Counted from the first letter of the stretch, positions 1 to 7,189 are shown. The stretch is 13,854 nt of DNA from Thermodesulfobacteriota bacterium (GCA_039028315.1 JBCCIH010000034.1:1-13854); one strand, 5' to 3'. Translations and numbers: made by a program. Notes: generated by a model from the letters alone, not told the origin.

Positions 1-731
1 CGGCTAAATTTGCTCCGTATCTGATGGTATTTTTAGTTTTCACATTTATATATGTGATCCTGCCGAACACTAAAGTTAGTATCAAATCTGCATTCATTGG
101 CGGACTTATTGCAGCAATTGCCTGGCAAACAACATCGTGGGTCTTTGCATTTACAGTTGCAAAATCTACAAAATACGCATCAATTTACTCAAGTCTTGCT
201 GTACTAATACTCTTTATGCTCTGGGTATACATAAACTGGCTTATATTCTTGATCGGAGCTCAGATAACCTATTGTCACCAGAACTTAAGAAATCTTGATC
301 TTGGTAGAACCATATTTAGGCTAAGCAGCAAGCTAAAAGAAAAGCTGGCACTTATGATAATGTTTCTAATCGGTAGAAGTTTTTACTACGATGAAGATAA
401 ATGGACTCATGAAAAGCTGGTAAAACACTTAGAGCTACCGCATGATTCAATCGATAACGCAATAACTCAGCTAGAAGAAAAGAAATTAATTTTAGAGATA
501 GGCGAAGATCAGCCCTATTATCTTCCGGCAACAGATATAGAGAATATTCCCATAAGTGAAATAATAGATTCTGCTCGAGTAAATAGCGAGACCGATCTTC
601 TTGAAAGTATGCACCTTTCAAAACCCGAAGTGGACCAGGTTACTGATAAGTTAGAACAAGCAATTCATGCCTCATTGGGTGAACTAACTCTCAAAGATCT
701 CGTGGTTGGAAAAGCCGACAAATCTTTATAG
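1..731 (+). CDS. YihY/BrkB-family inner membrane protein, 3' part
   Basis: This is the C-terminal part of an integral membrane protein of the YihY/virulence factor BrkB family (once called RNase BN, a label later withdrawn). The reading frame is open from base 3, before the first ATG at 24, so the gene begins outside the window. Three hydrophobic segments fall at about residues 1-17, 26-50 and 58-82 counted from that ATG. They carry family-like stretches such as ILPNTKVS, AWQTTSW and ASIYSSLAVLI, with a final segment ending LIGAQITY. A soluble tail of about 145 residues follows; its stretch around HEKLVKHLELPHDSI and TQLEEKKLI looks like the winged-helix-like tail seen in some members. The transport or other role of the family is not firmly settled. 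Its stop lies one base from the end of the convergent lectin gene, with no visible terminator between them. Confidence 0.85.
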   Translation, partial: AKFAPYLMVFLVFTFIYVILPNTKVSIKSAFIGGLIAAIAWQTTSWVFAFTVAKSTKYASIYSSLAVLILFMLWVYINWLIFLIGAQITYCHQNLRNLDLGRTIFRLSSKLKEKLALMIMFLIGRSFYYDEDKWTHEKLVKHLELPHDSIDNAITQLEEKKLILEIGEDQPYYLPATDIENIPISEIIDSARVNSETDLLESMHLSKPEVDQVTDKLEQAIHASLGELTLKDLVVGKADKSL

Positions 732-732
732 C

Positions 733-1551
733 CTAGTTATTACATCTAAGCTTTCCGTTATCGTTGTATATTCCTCGGTTGCAGTTCTTATAGTTAATGC
801 TTGAGTGCTTCCACTTGCCGTTGTCGTTTTTGCAATCGGCCTCTAGATACTTTCCTTCCATATAGAGATTCTTGCAGGATTTTTTGTAGCTTCCTGAAGG
901 ATAATTAGAGTGCCCACCGCCGCACACAAGGTTTCCGTTATCGTTTTTAATTTCCTTGTTGCAGTTACGGTAGTTTATTGAGCTCTTATTCCATCCTCCG
1001 TTTTTCTTCTTACAGTTGGCATATAGGTAAGAGCCTTCAACGTATGCGTTCTTGCAGCTATCTCTATAGCTTCCCTTGGGAATCTTTCCTCCAGCGCCCC
1101 TGCAGCTAAGCTCGCCGTTATTGTTGCTTATATCACCTTTGCATTTCTTGTAGTTAAGCTTCGTATTATTCCAAGATCCGTCTGCTCTCTCACAGCTTGC
1201 CTTTAATTTGCCATCGCTAACCCTGATATCTTTACAACTGCTTTCGTAGCTGCCGGAAGGAGGTCTTTTACCCTGTCTTTTTTTGCAAGTCAGTACTCCG
1301 TTATTGTTTGATATATCTCCCTCACACTGATTAGAGCGCAGAGTGGATGTTTCATAATTCCCATCGGCTTTCTTACACTGCGCCCATAGAAGACCACCCG
1401 TCATGACTTGAATGTCTTTGCATGTTTCCTTATAGCTGCCCGGCGGGATACCTGTCTGTGCATTAGATGGACTAACCAAATACGGCAAGAAAATTAGCAG
1501 GCCGAATATAACAGGAATAATAAATATATGAGAAGAGTATTTCTGATTCAT
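733..1551 (-). CDS. Secreted protein with four cyanovirin-N homology (CVNH) repeats, putative lectin
   Basis: The 272-residue product has an N-terminal hydrophobic stretch (about 8-26) and a likely signal cleavage near SNAQ at 29-32. Four copies of a roughly 60-residue unit follow, starting near residues 36, 98, 158 and 218. Each reads GSY..(S/T)CK, L.A.C, dG.w, Y..C, (I).N.NG.L.C. This is the CyanoVirin-N Homology pattern, in which one domain is built from two such repeats, so the protein should form two CVNH domains. Known CVNH proteins bind high-mannose or other glycans; sugar binding here is inferred. Cysteines are strictly periodic: 44/59/76/89, 106/120/137/150, 166/180/197/210 and 226/240/257/270. 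Cyanovirin-N has two per repeat, so a second pair per repeat is extra. The start is backed by a GGAGG seven bases upstream (1559-1563). It is the last of four exported-protein genes on this strand. Confidence 0.85.
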   Translation of the reverse strand: MNQKYSSHIFIIPVIFGLLIFLPYLVSPSNAQTGIPPGSYKETCKDIQVMTGGLLWAQCKKADGNYETSTLRSNQCEGDISNNNGVLTCKKRQGKRPPSGSYESSCKDIRVSDGKLKASCERADGSWNNTKLNYKKCKGDISNNNGELSCRGAGGKIPKGSYRDSCKNAYVEGSYLYANCKKKNGGWNKSSINYRNCNKEIKNDNGNLVCGGGHSNYPSGSYKKSCKNLYMEGKYLEADCKNDNGKWKHSSINYKNCNRGIYNDNGKLRCNN

Positions 1552-1625
1552 TTTCCATCCTCCAAGGAATATTTGAATCTGATGATAAACCTTTAACCAT
1601 CCATCAATATAATTTATCTAAGACC

Positions 1626-1871
1626 CTATCTGCCATAAAGCCCGTCATCGCTGTGAGGGTCTTCGTTAGCTCCCTTCATCTGCCTTATAGAGTCATTATA
1701 TGCGTCTTTGTAAGCATCGCATTTCATCTGATTATCGGGATAATCAATTAGGCACTGCTCATAAGCAGCTTTAGCAGACTGTTTCTCCTGAAGCGGGCGC
1801 TTCCACTGCATTCCGCCCCCGCATGAGGCGAGAAAAAAGATAGGTATGATTAACAATGTCCATCTATACAT
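1626..1871 (-). CDS. Small lipoprotein of unknown function
   Basis: This is an 81-residue product with a classical lipoprotein signal: a short charged N-terminus, a hydrophobic core and the lipobox LASC, making Cys17 the probable lipidated residue. After a GGG linker the mature part is polar and predicted helical (about residues 28-65). It contains two further cysteines at 40 and 51 in the pattern YEQC..(x10)..C.AYK.AY, which could form a disulfide in the periplasm. The C-terminus is acidic and likely disordered. A strong AAGGAG lies seven bases before the ATG, so the gene is real despite its size. I do not recognise a named family. Its neighbours are also exported, and they point to an envelope role without showing which one. 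Confidence 0.78.
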   Translation of the reverse strand: MYRWTLLIIPIFFLASCGGGMQWKRPLQEKQSAKAAYEQCLIDYPDNQMKCDAYKDAYNDSIRQMKGANEDPHSDDGLYGR

Positions 1872-2007
1872 TTGTAGCTCCTTTTCCTCTTAATAATATG
1901 ATATTCCGTCCCCCATAGTATAGCCGGATAGTTCCGGCTTAATCCCGCTCTGACTTCGCCCCAATATAGGGGAAACTTGTTTATAATACTATGAGTTGTT
2001 ATTAGAT
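1872..2007. other. Intergenic spacer with two short inverted repeats
   Basis: This 136-base gap separates the two lipoprotein genes. It holds a 7-bp perfect stem with a 4-base loop at 1922-1939 (AGCCGGA / TCCGGCT) and a 4-bp GC stem at 1959-1972 (CCCC AATATA GGGG). Neither is followed by a T-run on the minus strand, so they are poor intrinsic terminators. They may instead be RNA-stabilising or regulatory hairpins in the transcript of the 81-residue lipoprotein. I see no convincing -35/-10 pair. Confidence 0.45.
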
Positions 2008-2391
2008 TTAGTTTAAAACGTTATAACCTCTTCCGATCATGCAGTTACGGTAAATCTGCTCGTAACCTTTTTCACTATCATATATACCTTTTGCTCCGCC
2101 TGCTACGCCGCCGATCACTGCTCCGTAGGCAAGACCTTTAACTGCATCGCCAGCGATAGCTCCAATTAGAGCACCTGTTCCTGTTCCAACCGCACCACCG
2201 ACAACGGTGTCTTTAGCGGTGTCTTTCCAACCCGGTGCGCCCTGTTTGGCTATGGCTCTGCACTCTGCCTGATCTCTATAATACCTATCGCTATTTTGTA
2301 CAGATCCCGGGTCAATCACAGGAGTATATTGCTGACAACCTAAAAGTGCTGCTACTGCAAATACTGGAACTAGAAGTAATGTTTTATTCAA
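2008..2391 (-). CDS. Glycine-zipper lipoprotein
   Basis: The 127-residue product starts with a lipoprotein signal ending ALLGC, so Cys19 is the probable lipid anchor. Residues about 63-103 form a glycine zipper (GGAVGTGTGALIG, then GAVIGGVAGGAKG), the pattern seen in outer-membrane 17-kDa-antigen-like and YMGG-like proteins. Such proteins are thought to insert a paired glycine-rich helix into the outer membrane. The C-terminal YRNCMIGRGY is a recurrent ending in this group, and Cys117 may pair with Cys44. The start is TTG: the codons upstream in frame contain no ATG, and a GGAGG at 2401-2405 sits nine bases before the TTG. It may help organise the envelope or respond to envelope stress, but that is inference. 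Confidence 0.82.
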   Translation of the reverse strand: MNKTLLLVPVFAVAALLGCQQYTPVIDPGSVQNSDRYYRDQAECRAIAKQGAPGWKDTAKDTVVGGAVGTGTGALIGAIAGDAVKGLAYGAVIGGVAGGAKGIYDSEKGYEQIYRNCMIGRGYNVLN

Positions 2392-2424
2392 TTTATATGA
2401 CCTCCGTGGTTAAATTTAATTTAT

Positions 2425-2446
2425 GTGAATAAAGCTAAATATTCAC
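2425..2446. repeat. Inverted repeat between two exported-protein genes
   Basis: A perfect 7-bp stem (GTGAATA at 2425-2431, TATTCAC at 2440-2446) with an 8-base loop lies between the stop of the 223-residue secreted protein and the start of the glycine-zipper lipoprotein. It is AT-rich and lacks a following T-run on the minus strand, so it may be a weak terminator, a processing site or an operator. Its role is unknown. Confidence 0.4.
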
Positions 2447-2453
2447 TAATAGT

Positions 2454-3125
2454 TTATGGTGCTACCTGTTCTTCTGCAACAATTACGTGATCTGTGCCTA
2501 CCGGCTCGCCAAGCTCAAAACCTGTAAGCGGGTTGTAATCCCCTAAGCTGAAATCACGAATTGTTAGAACACACTTAGATTTTCCATTCTCTGCATAGCA
2601 TGAGTAGGAAATATTAGAAGCTGCCATCTTATTAGCACCATCTTCAACCACTACTGAAGGAATCAGTCCAAAGTTGTAAACATCAAAACCGCCTTTGTCA
2701 TTTTTTGAAGTTATGAATTGTCCGAGAAACTCTGAATCTGTTGTTGACAGAGGCTGATCCCCAGCGTTTTCCACTGTCAGTGTGCGGGATTCTTCATATA
2801 TAACAGCTGAGTCTCCTAGGTTGTTTACCCTGTCTAGTATATCTAGTGTCTTTTTCTGAACCATCTGGCCATTTTCCATCTTAGTTATCACGCGCTTTAC
2901 AGGTATATCAAAATCTCCTTCTGCCAAATCAATTGCCTGGCCGTACTGCCACTCTGATTTGATCACTGTACCGTTTGACTCAACCTGTGTTGCCAGTGTT
3001 TTACCTGCCAGCAGGCTATCATACATCTGACGGAATTCCGCCGTTGTCAGGTCTGTAGCTTGACTGCTTGCCACACCAACCAATAAAAATAAAACAAGCG
3101 CTAAGCACATAATTAATCTGTTCAT
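2454..3125 (-). CDS. Secreted/periplasmic protein of unknown function
   Basis: I chose the internal ATG at 3125, giving 223 residues. It has AAAGGAGG five bases upstream and opens directly with a signal peptide (MNRLIMCLALVLFLLVG...ASSQA, cleavage about residue 24). The longer ATG at 3173 would add 16 residues ahead of the signal sequence, and it overlaps the -10 box of the promoter described below. The mature protein is mostly beta-prone and polar. It has one cysteine pair about ten residues apart (SYSCYAENGKSKC) that could form a disulfide, and a GDYNPLTGFELGEPVG segment near the end. I do not recognise a family. It heads a run of four genes for exported proteins. Confidence 0.75.
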   Translation of the reverse strand: MNRLIMCLALVLFLLVGVASSQATDLTTAEFRQMYDSLLAGKTLATQVESNGTVIKSEWQYGQAIDLAEGDFDIPVKRVITKMENGQMVQKKTLDILDRVNNLGDSAVIYEESRTLTVENAGDQPLSTTDSEFLGQFITSKNDKGGFDVYNFGLIPSVVVEDGANKMAASNISYSCYAENGKSKCVLTIRDFSLGDYNPLTGFELGEPVGTDHVIVAEEQVAP

Positions 3126-3171
3126 AAGAACCTCCTTTGATGGTCGTATAAGATCCGCCTTACCTAAAATC

Positions 3172-3200
3172 ATTCTAACTTTTTAGTTTATGCAATTCAA
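3172..3200 (-). promoter_or_regulatory. Sigma-70-type promoter for the secreted-protein gene
   Basis: On the minus strand TTGAAT (3195-3200) and TAGAAT (3172-3177) are separated by exactly 17 bases. Transcription would begin near 3165, about 40 bases before the ATG at 3125. Because the -10 box overlaps the alternative ATG at 3173, that longer start could not be translated from this promoter. Confidence 0.6.
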
Positions 3201-3243
3201 GATATTTATGGATTAGTAGTATATGAAAGCAAATAAGACCTTA

Positions 3244-5289
3244 TCACTCATTTGAAGCTATTTCGTGCCTTTCATGAAACTTTTCCAACACAAAATTGAT
3301 CATTTTATCTCTTCTGATATAACCTTTGATGTCACGATTTTCCAAGTTATCAACAACCGGGATCCATTTAAGGTTATGATCCCTCATAGTCGCGGCAACA
3401 AGAGTGCACGTGTCACTTTGTGTTATCACTATAGGGGATTTAGTCATAAAGTCTTCTACTTTTGTATCAGGCTCCGCACCGGATTCAACGGCCCTAAATA
3501 TATCCGTTCTAGTGAGGATGCCTTTTAATTTGTTTGAGCTGTCAATGACACAGCAAAAATCTAGCTCTTTTTCGCTCAATGTTTTTACTGCTTGTTCAAA
3601 GGTATCATCGGGATCCAGATTTATCAGGACTGGCCTTACAAAGGTGGAAAGCGGCTCTGCATTTAGCATCTCAAACACTTCTGGTACTTTTTGCCACATA
3701 CTGCCGCTTCTTCTCCTAACGGCATCTGCAAGAAAATCTCTAAAAGGTCTGAGCGCGCTTGAGATCTGCTCAAACACTTTGCTTCCCATTACAGTAACCT
3801 CTAGCTCTGTTTTAGCTCTCACTGAAGAGCTTCTGGTTCTATGGTCCAAAAGGGCAAGCTCACCAAAAAAGTCGCCCTCCCCTAATATTGCAAGTATCTT
3901 TTCGTCATCTGTTGCAGCTTGTCTTACAATTTCAACCTCGCCTTTTTCAACGATATAAAAGTTATTTGAAGGATCACCCTCACGAAATATATAATCACCT
4001 GGCTGAAAATGTGATTTGCTAACCCTCTGGGTTTGATCAGACTTTGGATGAGCAAGGTCTCTCGAATAGAAGATCTCCCAAGCCCAGTCAAAACCGACTT
4101 TTAATCTATGAGAAAAAGTAGGGAGCTTAAATAGATAGACGGATCTCCATAAAAACCATGCTAAAAAACCTGATATGTGAAGTCCCAAAAATTCCGCAAC
4201 TGCATTTTGCCCGCCGATCGCACAGAGCTGACCAAGAGGCTTGAAATAAAAAGGCTTAGTCTCTTTTCCTTTTATTTCCCTAACGATGTTCAAAGCGGCT
4301 TGCGTTCCCTGACGCTCAGCAAACTGCCCAGTTGGAGGCGAAGGCTCGTTATTAAAAGAATTCATAATATATGCGCAGTCGCCAACGGCCCATACGTTAT
4401 TGTGGTCTTTTACTCTCATATCAGGCTCTGTAACTAGCCTTCCACGCTCTTTTGGTGCTTCCATTTTCTGTATGATTGGAGAAGTGGCATTTCCAACTGT
4501 GCACACAATTGTTGCTCCATTTATCATTGTCCCGTCTGCAAAACCTACGCCTTCTGGGGTCACGTAGGAAACTCTTCGATTTAGAATTACATTTATGCCA
4601 GCCTGCTCCATTTTAACTCTTGTAAAATCTCTTAATTTAGAGCTCACCTCTGGCAGTAGCTGGTCTCTTGAATGGACAACCGTCACTTTAATTTCTTCTT
4701 TTTTGATGTTTCTAAAAAATTTTCTAGTATCTCTTACTAAATCGTTAATTTCACCTGCTACCTCCACACCACTAAAACCGCCCCCAACAACTACAAAGGA
4801 CAAAAACCATTGTCTTTTATATACATCCTCAGCAATCTCTGCATTTTCCATCTGTTGCATCACATGATATCTAAGAGCAATAGCATCACCTACGGTTTTA
4901 AGCGGGAACGCATGATCGGACATACCTGGTATCATTCCAAGGTTAACTGAGGAGCCGCATGCTATAACTAAATGATCATAGAACATCTGACCCTTTTTGT
5001 TACGGTTTCCTAGATACTCAACAAAGTTATTTTCGACATCGATGTTGATAATATCTTCAGTTCTACAGTAAACCCCCGGAAGCATTTGCCTAAGTGGAAC
5101 AGCCACTGGCTCAGGGCTGATTGAGGCCCCGACAACTTCTGCCAAAAGGGGCTGGAACACTAGATAGTTTTCACTGTTATATAAAATAATATCGGCTTCT
5201 TCTCGCTTGAGCTTCTTTCTAAGAGTGAGAGCGCATTTAACTCCGGCAAAACCGCCGCCAATAATCTTTATCTTTTTTCTCACAGGCAT
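3244..5289 (-). CDS. NDH-2-like FAD/NAD(P)H oxidoreductase fused to cyclic-nucleotide-binding and CBS domains
   Basis: This is a 681-residue three-part protein. Residues 1-410 resemble a type II NADH dehydrogenase. There is an FAD-binding GGGFAG (11-16), an NAD(P)H-binding GGGFSG (169-174), VWAVGDCA (299-306) contacting FAD, and a hydrophobic, amphipathic tail (about 370-408, with FLAWFLWRSVYLFKLP) like the membrane-docking end of NDH-2. Members pass electrons from NADH to quinone without pumping protons. Residues about 425-515 are a cyclic-nucleotide-binding domain with its phosphate-binding cassette (FGELALL at 475-481, Arg486 followed by SSS). Residues about 550-670 are a pair of CBS domains, which usually bind adenine nucleotides. 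Plain NDH-2 is about 400-450 residues, so the extra 270 look regulatory: cAMP-like ligands and adenylate charge could tune the oxidase. GGAG lies nine bases before the ATG. DoxX and DsbD-like genes lie upstream on the same strand. Confidence 0.88.
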   Translation of the reverse strand: MPVRKKIKIIGGGFAGVKCALTLRKKLKREEADIILYNSENYLVFQPLLAEVVGASISPEPVAVPLRQMLPGVYCRTEDIINIDVENNFVEYLGNRNKKGQMFYDHLVIACGSSVNLGMIPGMSDHAFPLKTVGDAIALRYHVMQQMENAEIAEDVYKRQWFLSFVVVGGGFSGVEVAGEINDLVRDTRKFFRNIKKEEIKVTVVHSRDQLLPEVSSKLRDFTRVKMEQAGINVILNRRVSYVTPEGVGFADGTMINGATIVCTVGNATSPIIQKMEAPKERGRLVTEPDMRVKDHNNVWAVGDCAYIMNSFNNEPSPPTGQFAERQGTQAALNIVREIKGKETKPFYFKPLGQLCAIGGQNAVAEFLGLHISGFLAWFLWRSVYLFKLPTFSHRLKVGFDWAWEIFYSRDLAHPKSDQTQRVSKSHFQPGDYIFREGDPSNNFYIVEKGEVEIVRQAATDDEKILAILGEGDFFGELALLDHRTRSSSVRAKTELEVTVMGSKVFEQISSALRPFRDFLADAVRRRSGSMWQKVPEVFEMLNAEPLSTFVRPVLINLDPDDTFEQAVKTLSEKELDFCCVIDSSNKLKGILTRTDIFRAVESGAEPDTKVEDFMTKSPIVITQSDTCTLVAATMRDHNLKWIPVVDNLENRDIKGYIRRDKMINFVLEKFHERHEIASNE

Positions 5290-5384
5290 AGTAAGTTTCT
5301 CCAGAGATGAGAATACAAAATTCTTATTGAGATTTTATGAAGCGCGTTTATAAAAACCTAGTTTGATTATTATTATTGAGCAAA

Positions 5385-5774
5385 TCAAGTATCTGTGCCA
5401 AATAACTTTTGGACCGTCCATCCACCGGGTCCAACTAATGCTATAAAAAGAAAACAGACCATGTAGAGAAATGCTAGCTCTAGCTTTGAGAATGGGTCTG
5501 CGAAGATCAATAGATGCACCGCAAATGCTGCTACTGCCATATTCAACCCAGCAATTAAGGCTGAGACTCTGGTAAACAGACCAAATATAATCAGAAGCGG
5601 CAATAAAGTTTCAGCAGCTATGGCTAAATAGGCTGATATTTCTGGCATCGGAAGGCCCATATTAACTATGTTTTGAATAAAGGGTTCAGGGTTTAAGAGT
5701 TTACCAAGACCATGACCCAATATCATTGCAGCACTCACTAAAATACGAAACAGAAAAAGAGCTAAATTATTCAT
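5385..5774 (-). CDS. DoxX-family membrane protein
   Basis: This is a 129-residue, four-helix membrane protein of the DoxX family. Typical features are the opening FRILVSAAMILGHGLGKL, the segment AAETLLPLLIIFGLFTR around the second helix, AVAAFAVHL in the third, and a final helix ending in GPGGWTV. DoxX-type proteins are often linked to thiol or sulfur redox chemistry and to quinone-related electron flow, but most have no defined reaction. The Shine-Dalgarno is unusual: GGAGG (5789-5793) is 14 bases from the ATG, and no alternative in-frame start lies between them. The gene sits 42 bases after a DsbD-like gene and 95 bases before the NDH-2-like fusion, which suggests a shared envelope redox unit. 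Confidence 0.85.
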   Translation of the reverse strand: MNNLALFLFRILVSAAMILGHGLGKLLNPEPFIQNIVNMGLPMPEISAYLAIAAETLLPLLIIFGLFTRVSALIAGLNMAVAAFAVHLLIFADPFSKLELAFLYMVCFLFIALVGPGGWTVQKLFGTDT

Positions 5775-5816
5775 TGCAGTATTATATTCCTCCCGATATG
5801 CAAATAGCTATACTAT

Positions 5817-6668
5817 CTAAATTTCGTCTAGATCAATCGTAATTGCTAGAGCTGAACGATCACCGACTTGATCATTATATACTATCAAGCCATCTAATTC
5901 AGCATTTTTAACACTACCTTTATTTTTCTCTATTACATCAAGTGATATAACAAAGCCTTTATCTCCCGAAAGAGTTTGATAGGAAATATCCTGGATTGAA
6001 ATATTTTCCCCCGGATTCGGGAAAAACTGCGGACTCATAAGCTTGGTATCAGATTGTATAGTTAAGTTGACTCTATATAATTTGGCTTTTACTTTTGTTG
6101 TATCAACTTTAACATCAAATGTTTTTTTAGTCTTATTAATATCAGTAGGCAGCTTATTTGACCAAGCTGTAAAAATTGAAGATCCATTTTGCTTAGTTTC
6201 ATCGCCAAGTTTTAAGTCATATATAAGTGTTTTGGAGCCGGGAACACAAATGTCCTTACAGCTCACCCACGAAACATTTACAGATATTCTATGTGAGTCC
6301 TTAATTTTTGCTCCATCTGGAACTTTTATATTTGACCATAGGAGTAGAGATTGTTCATATCCGTAGTCAATTCCGCCCTGTGGGTTTTTAATAGATGATG
6401 GGATTGGCCAATTAAGATTACCTATAGCAAAACCTTGCGGGACCGAAAAATCAACTTGGGTTGCAAGCCCGCTTGCTCCAGGGTTCTTCCAATAGATATG
6501 CCAACCTGGTTCAATGGCAAAAACTACACCAAGATTAAATGTGTCTCCGGGCTCTACCAAATCTGCGTTAGAAACTAACTTGGCTTCTACTGAAGGGGGA
6601 AATACTTGTGCTAAAGAAAAGATGGAAGATAATGATAGTAAAAAAGCGCTTATTAAAACCTTAATCAA
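5817..6668 (-). CDS. Exported stand-alone DsbD N-terminal-type domain protein
   Basis: I place the start at a TTG (6666-6668), giving 283 residues. GGAG lies seven bases upstream, and the product then opens with a clean signal peptide (MIKVLISAFLLSLSS..., cleavage about Ala20). The upstream ATG at 6728 would add a 20-residue tail that spoils the signal and would overlap the thioesterase gene by 68 bases. The mature part matches the periplasmic DsbD/ScsB N-terminal domain: PGWHIYWKNPG and GLATQVDFSVPQGF motifs, PQGGIDYGYE, and the redox pair WVSCKDICVPG with Cys137 and Cys141. In DsbD this domain passes electrons to periplasmic partners. Here the eight-helix membrane part and the thioredoxin part are absent, so it must receive electrons from another protein. 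The TTG overlaps the thioesterase stop by eight bases, so the two are probably translationally coupled. Confidence 0.82.
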   Translation of the reverse strand: MIKVLISAFLLSLSSIFSLAQVFPPSVEAKLVSNADLVEPGDTFNLGVVFAIEPGWHIYWKNPGASGLATQVDFSVPQGFAIGNLNWPIPSSIKNPQGGIDYGYEQSLLLWSNIKVPDGAKIKDSHRISVNVSWVSCKDICVPGSKTLIYDLKLGDETKQNGSSIFTAWSNKLPTDINKTKKTFDVKVDTTKVKAKLYRVNLTIQSDTKLMSPQFFPNPGENISIQDISYQTLSGDKGFVISLDVIEKNKGSVKNAELDGLIVYNDQVGDRSALAITIDLDEI

Positions 6669-7128
6669 ACCAATTCTCCGGAGGAACTTTAACAGCAAGC
6701 ACTTCTGCACTTGCGCACTTTTCTTCACCCGAGAAAAGTTTGCACACTACTAAAAGCTTGCGCCCTTCCCTCATGGTAACCTTCGCTTTGAGACTTACGT
6801 CTTTGTCTATGGGAGTTGGTTTGTGATAGTCAATTTTAAGTGACGCTGTGACATACCAAATAATGGGCTCACTATTTAGCTCTCTTTCCTCAAGTTTATA
6901 CGCATCAGCAATTGCCGTGCTGACAGAGTGGCAGTCCATAATTGATGCTATAATGCCGCCGTTTAAGAAGCCCGAAGGTCCCGCCTTATGATTTTGATTT
7001 GGAGTCCAAACGCACACGGATTTATCATCATCCCAGTAGCTCTTTATATTGAGCCCATGCTCGTTGCTGCATCCGCAGCCCCAGCATTCATTGTGTTGCC
7101 AATAGTCTTGAAAAGCTTTTGTGCTCAT
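6661..7128 (-). CDS. PaaI-type hotdog thioesterase
   Basis: This 155-residue protein fits a single hotdog fold of the PaaI thioesterase group, which hydrolyses acyl-CoA thioesters. An N-terminal cysteine cluster (CWGCGCSNEHGLNIK, Cys15/18/20) matches the CxGCG..N..GL signature of one subgroup. The core GFLNGGIIASIMDC at 53-66 corresponds to the HGG...D active-site helix; His is replaced by Asn56 while Asp65 is kept. The C-terminal VTMREGRKLLVVCKLF strand is also typical. The natural substrate cannot be told. GGAG six bases upstream supports the ATG. It lies 61 bases after recF and overlaps the DsbD-like gene by eight bases, so it is likely part of the same transcript, though its chemistry does not obviously fit its neighbours. 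Confidence 0.85.
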   Translation of the reverse strand: MSTKAFQDYWQHNECWGCGCSNEHGLNIKSYWDDDKSVCVWTPNQNHKAGPSGFLNGGIIASIMDCHSVSTAIADAYKLEERELNSEPIIWYVTASLKIDYHKPTPIDKDVSLKAKVTMREGRKLLVVCKLFSGEEKCASAEVLAVKVPPENWFD

Positions 7129-7189
7129 TAATATCTCCAGTGCGACCTCAAAAGTGCAATGTATATAAATATACTGACATTTAGGGAAA

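Noticed and set aside
757..1540. Recurrent similar DNA segments about 180 bases apart, considered as a CRISPR-like or satellite array.
   Set aside because: The period is that of the 60-residue CVNH repeat, and the copies diverge at the DNA level while keeping protein motifs. They are coding repeats.
2425..2446. A 7-bp hairpin after the secreted-protein gene, considered as its terminator.
   Set aside because: It is AT-rich and has no T-run after it on the minus strand. I kept it only as an inverted repeat.
3126..3173. A longer start (ATG at 3173) for the secreted protein.
   Set aside because: It lies in the -10 box of the likely promoter, and the internal ATG has AAAGGAGG and starts the signal peptide directly.
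3404..3958. A 184-codon open frame on the plus strand opposite the NDH-2-like gene.
   Set aside because: It is antisense to cNMP and CBS domains with clear motifs, is Ser/Leu-rich like a shadow frame, and has no recognisable family.
4813..4833. The peptide DVYKRQ inside the NDH-2-like protein is the known translation of the Nextera transposon mosaic end, suggesting adapter contamination.
   Set aside because: The DNA differs from the mosaic end at four of 19 positions, all silent. The flanking protein continues smoothly into SFVVVGGGFSGVE with the spacing expected of the family, so it is natural sequence.
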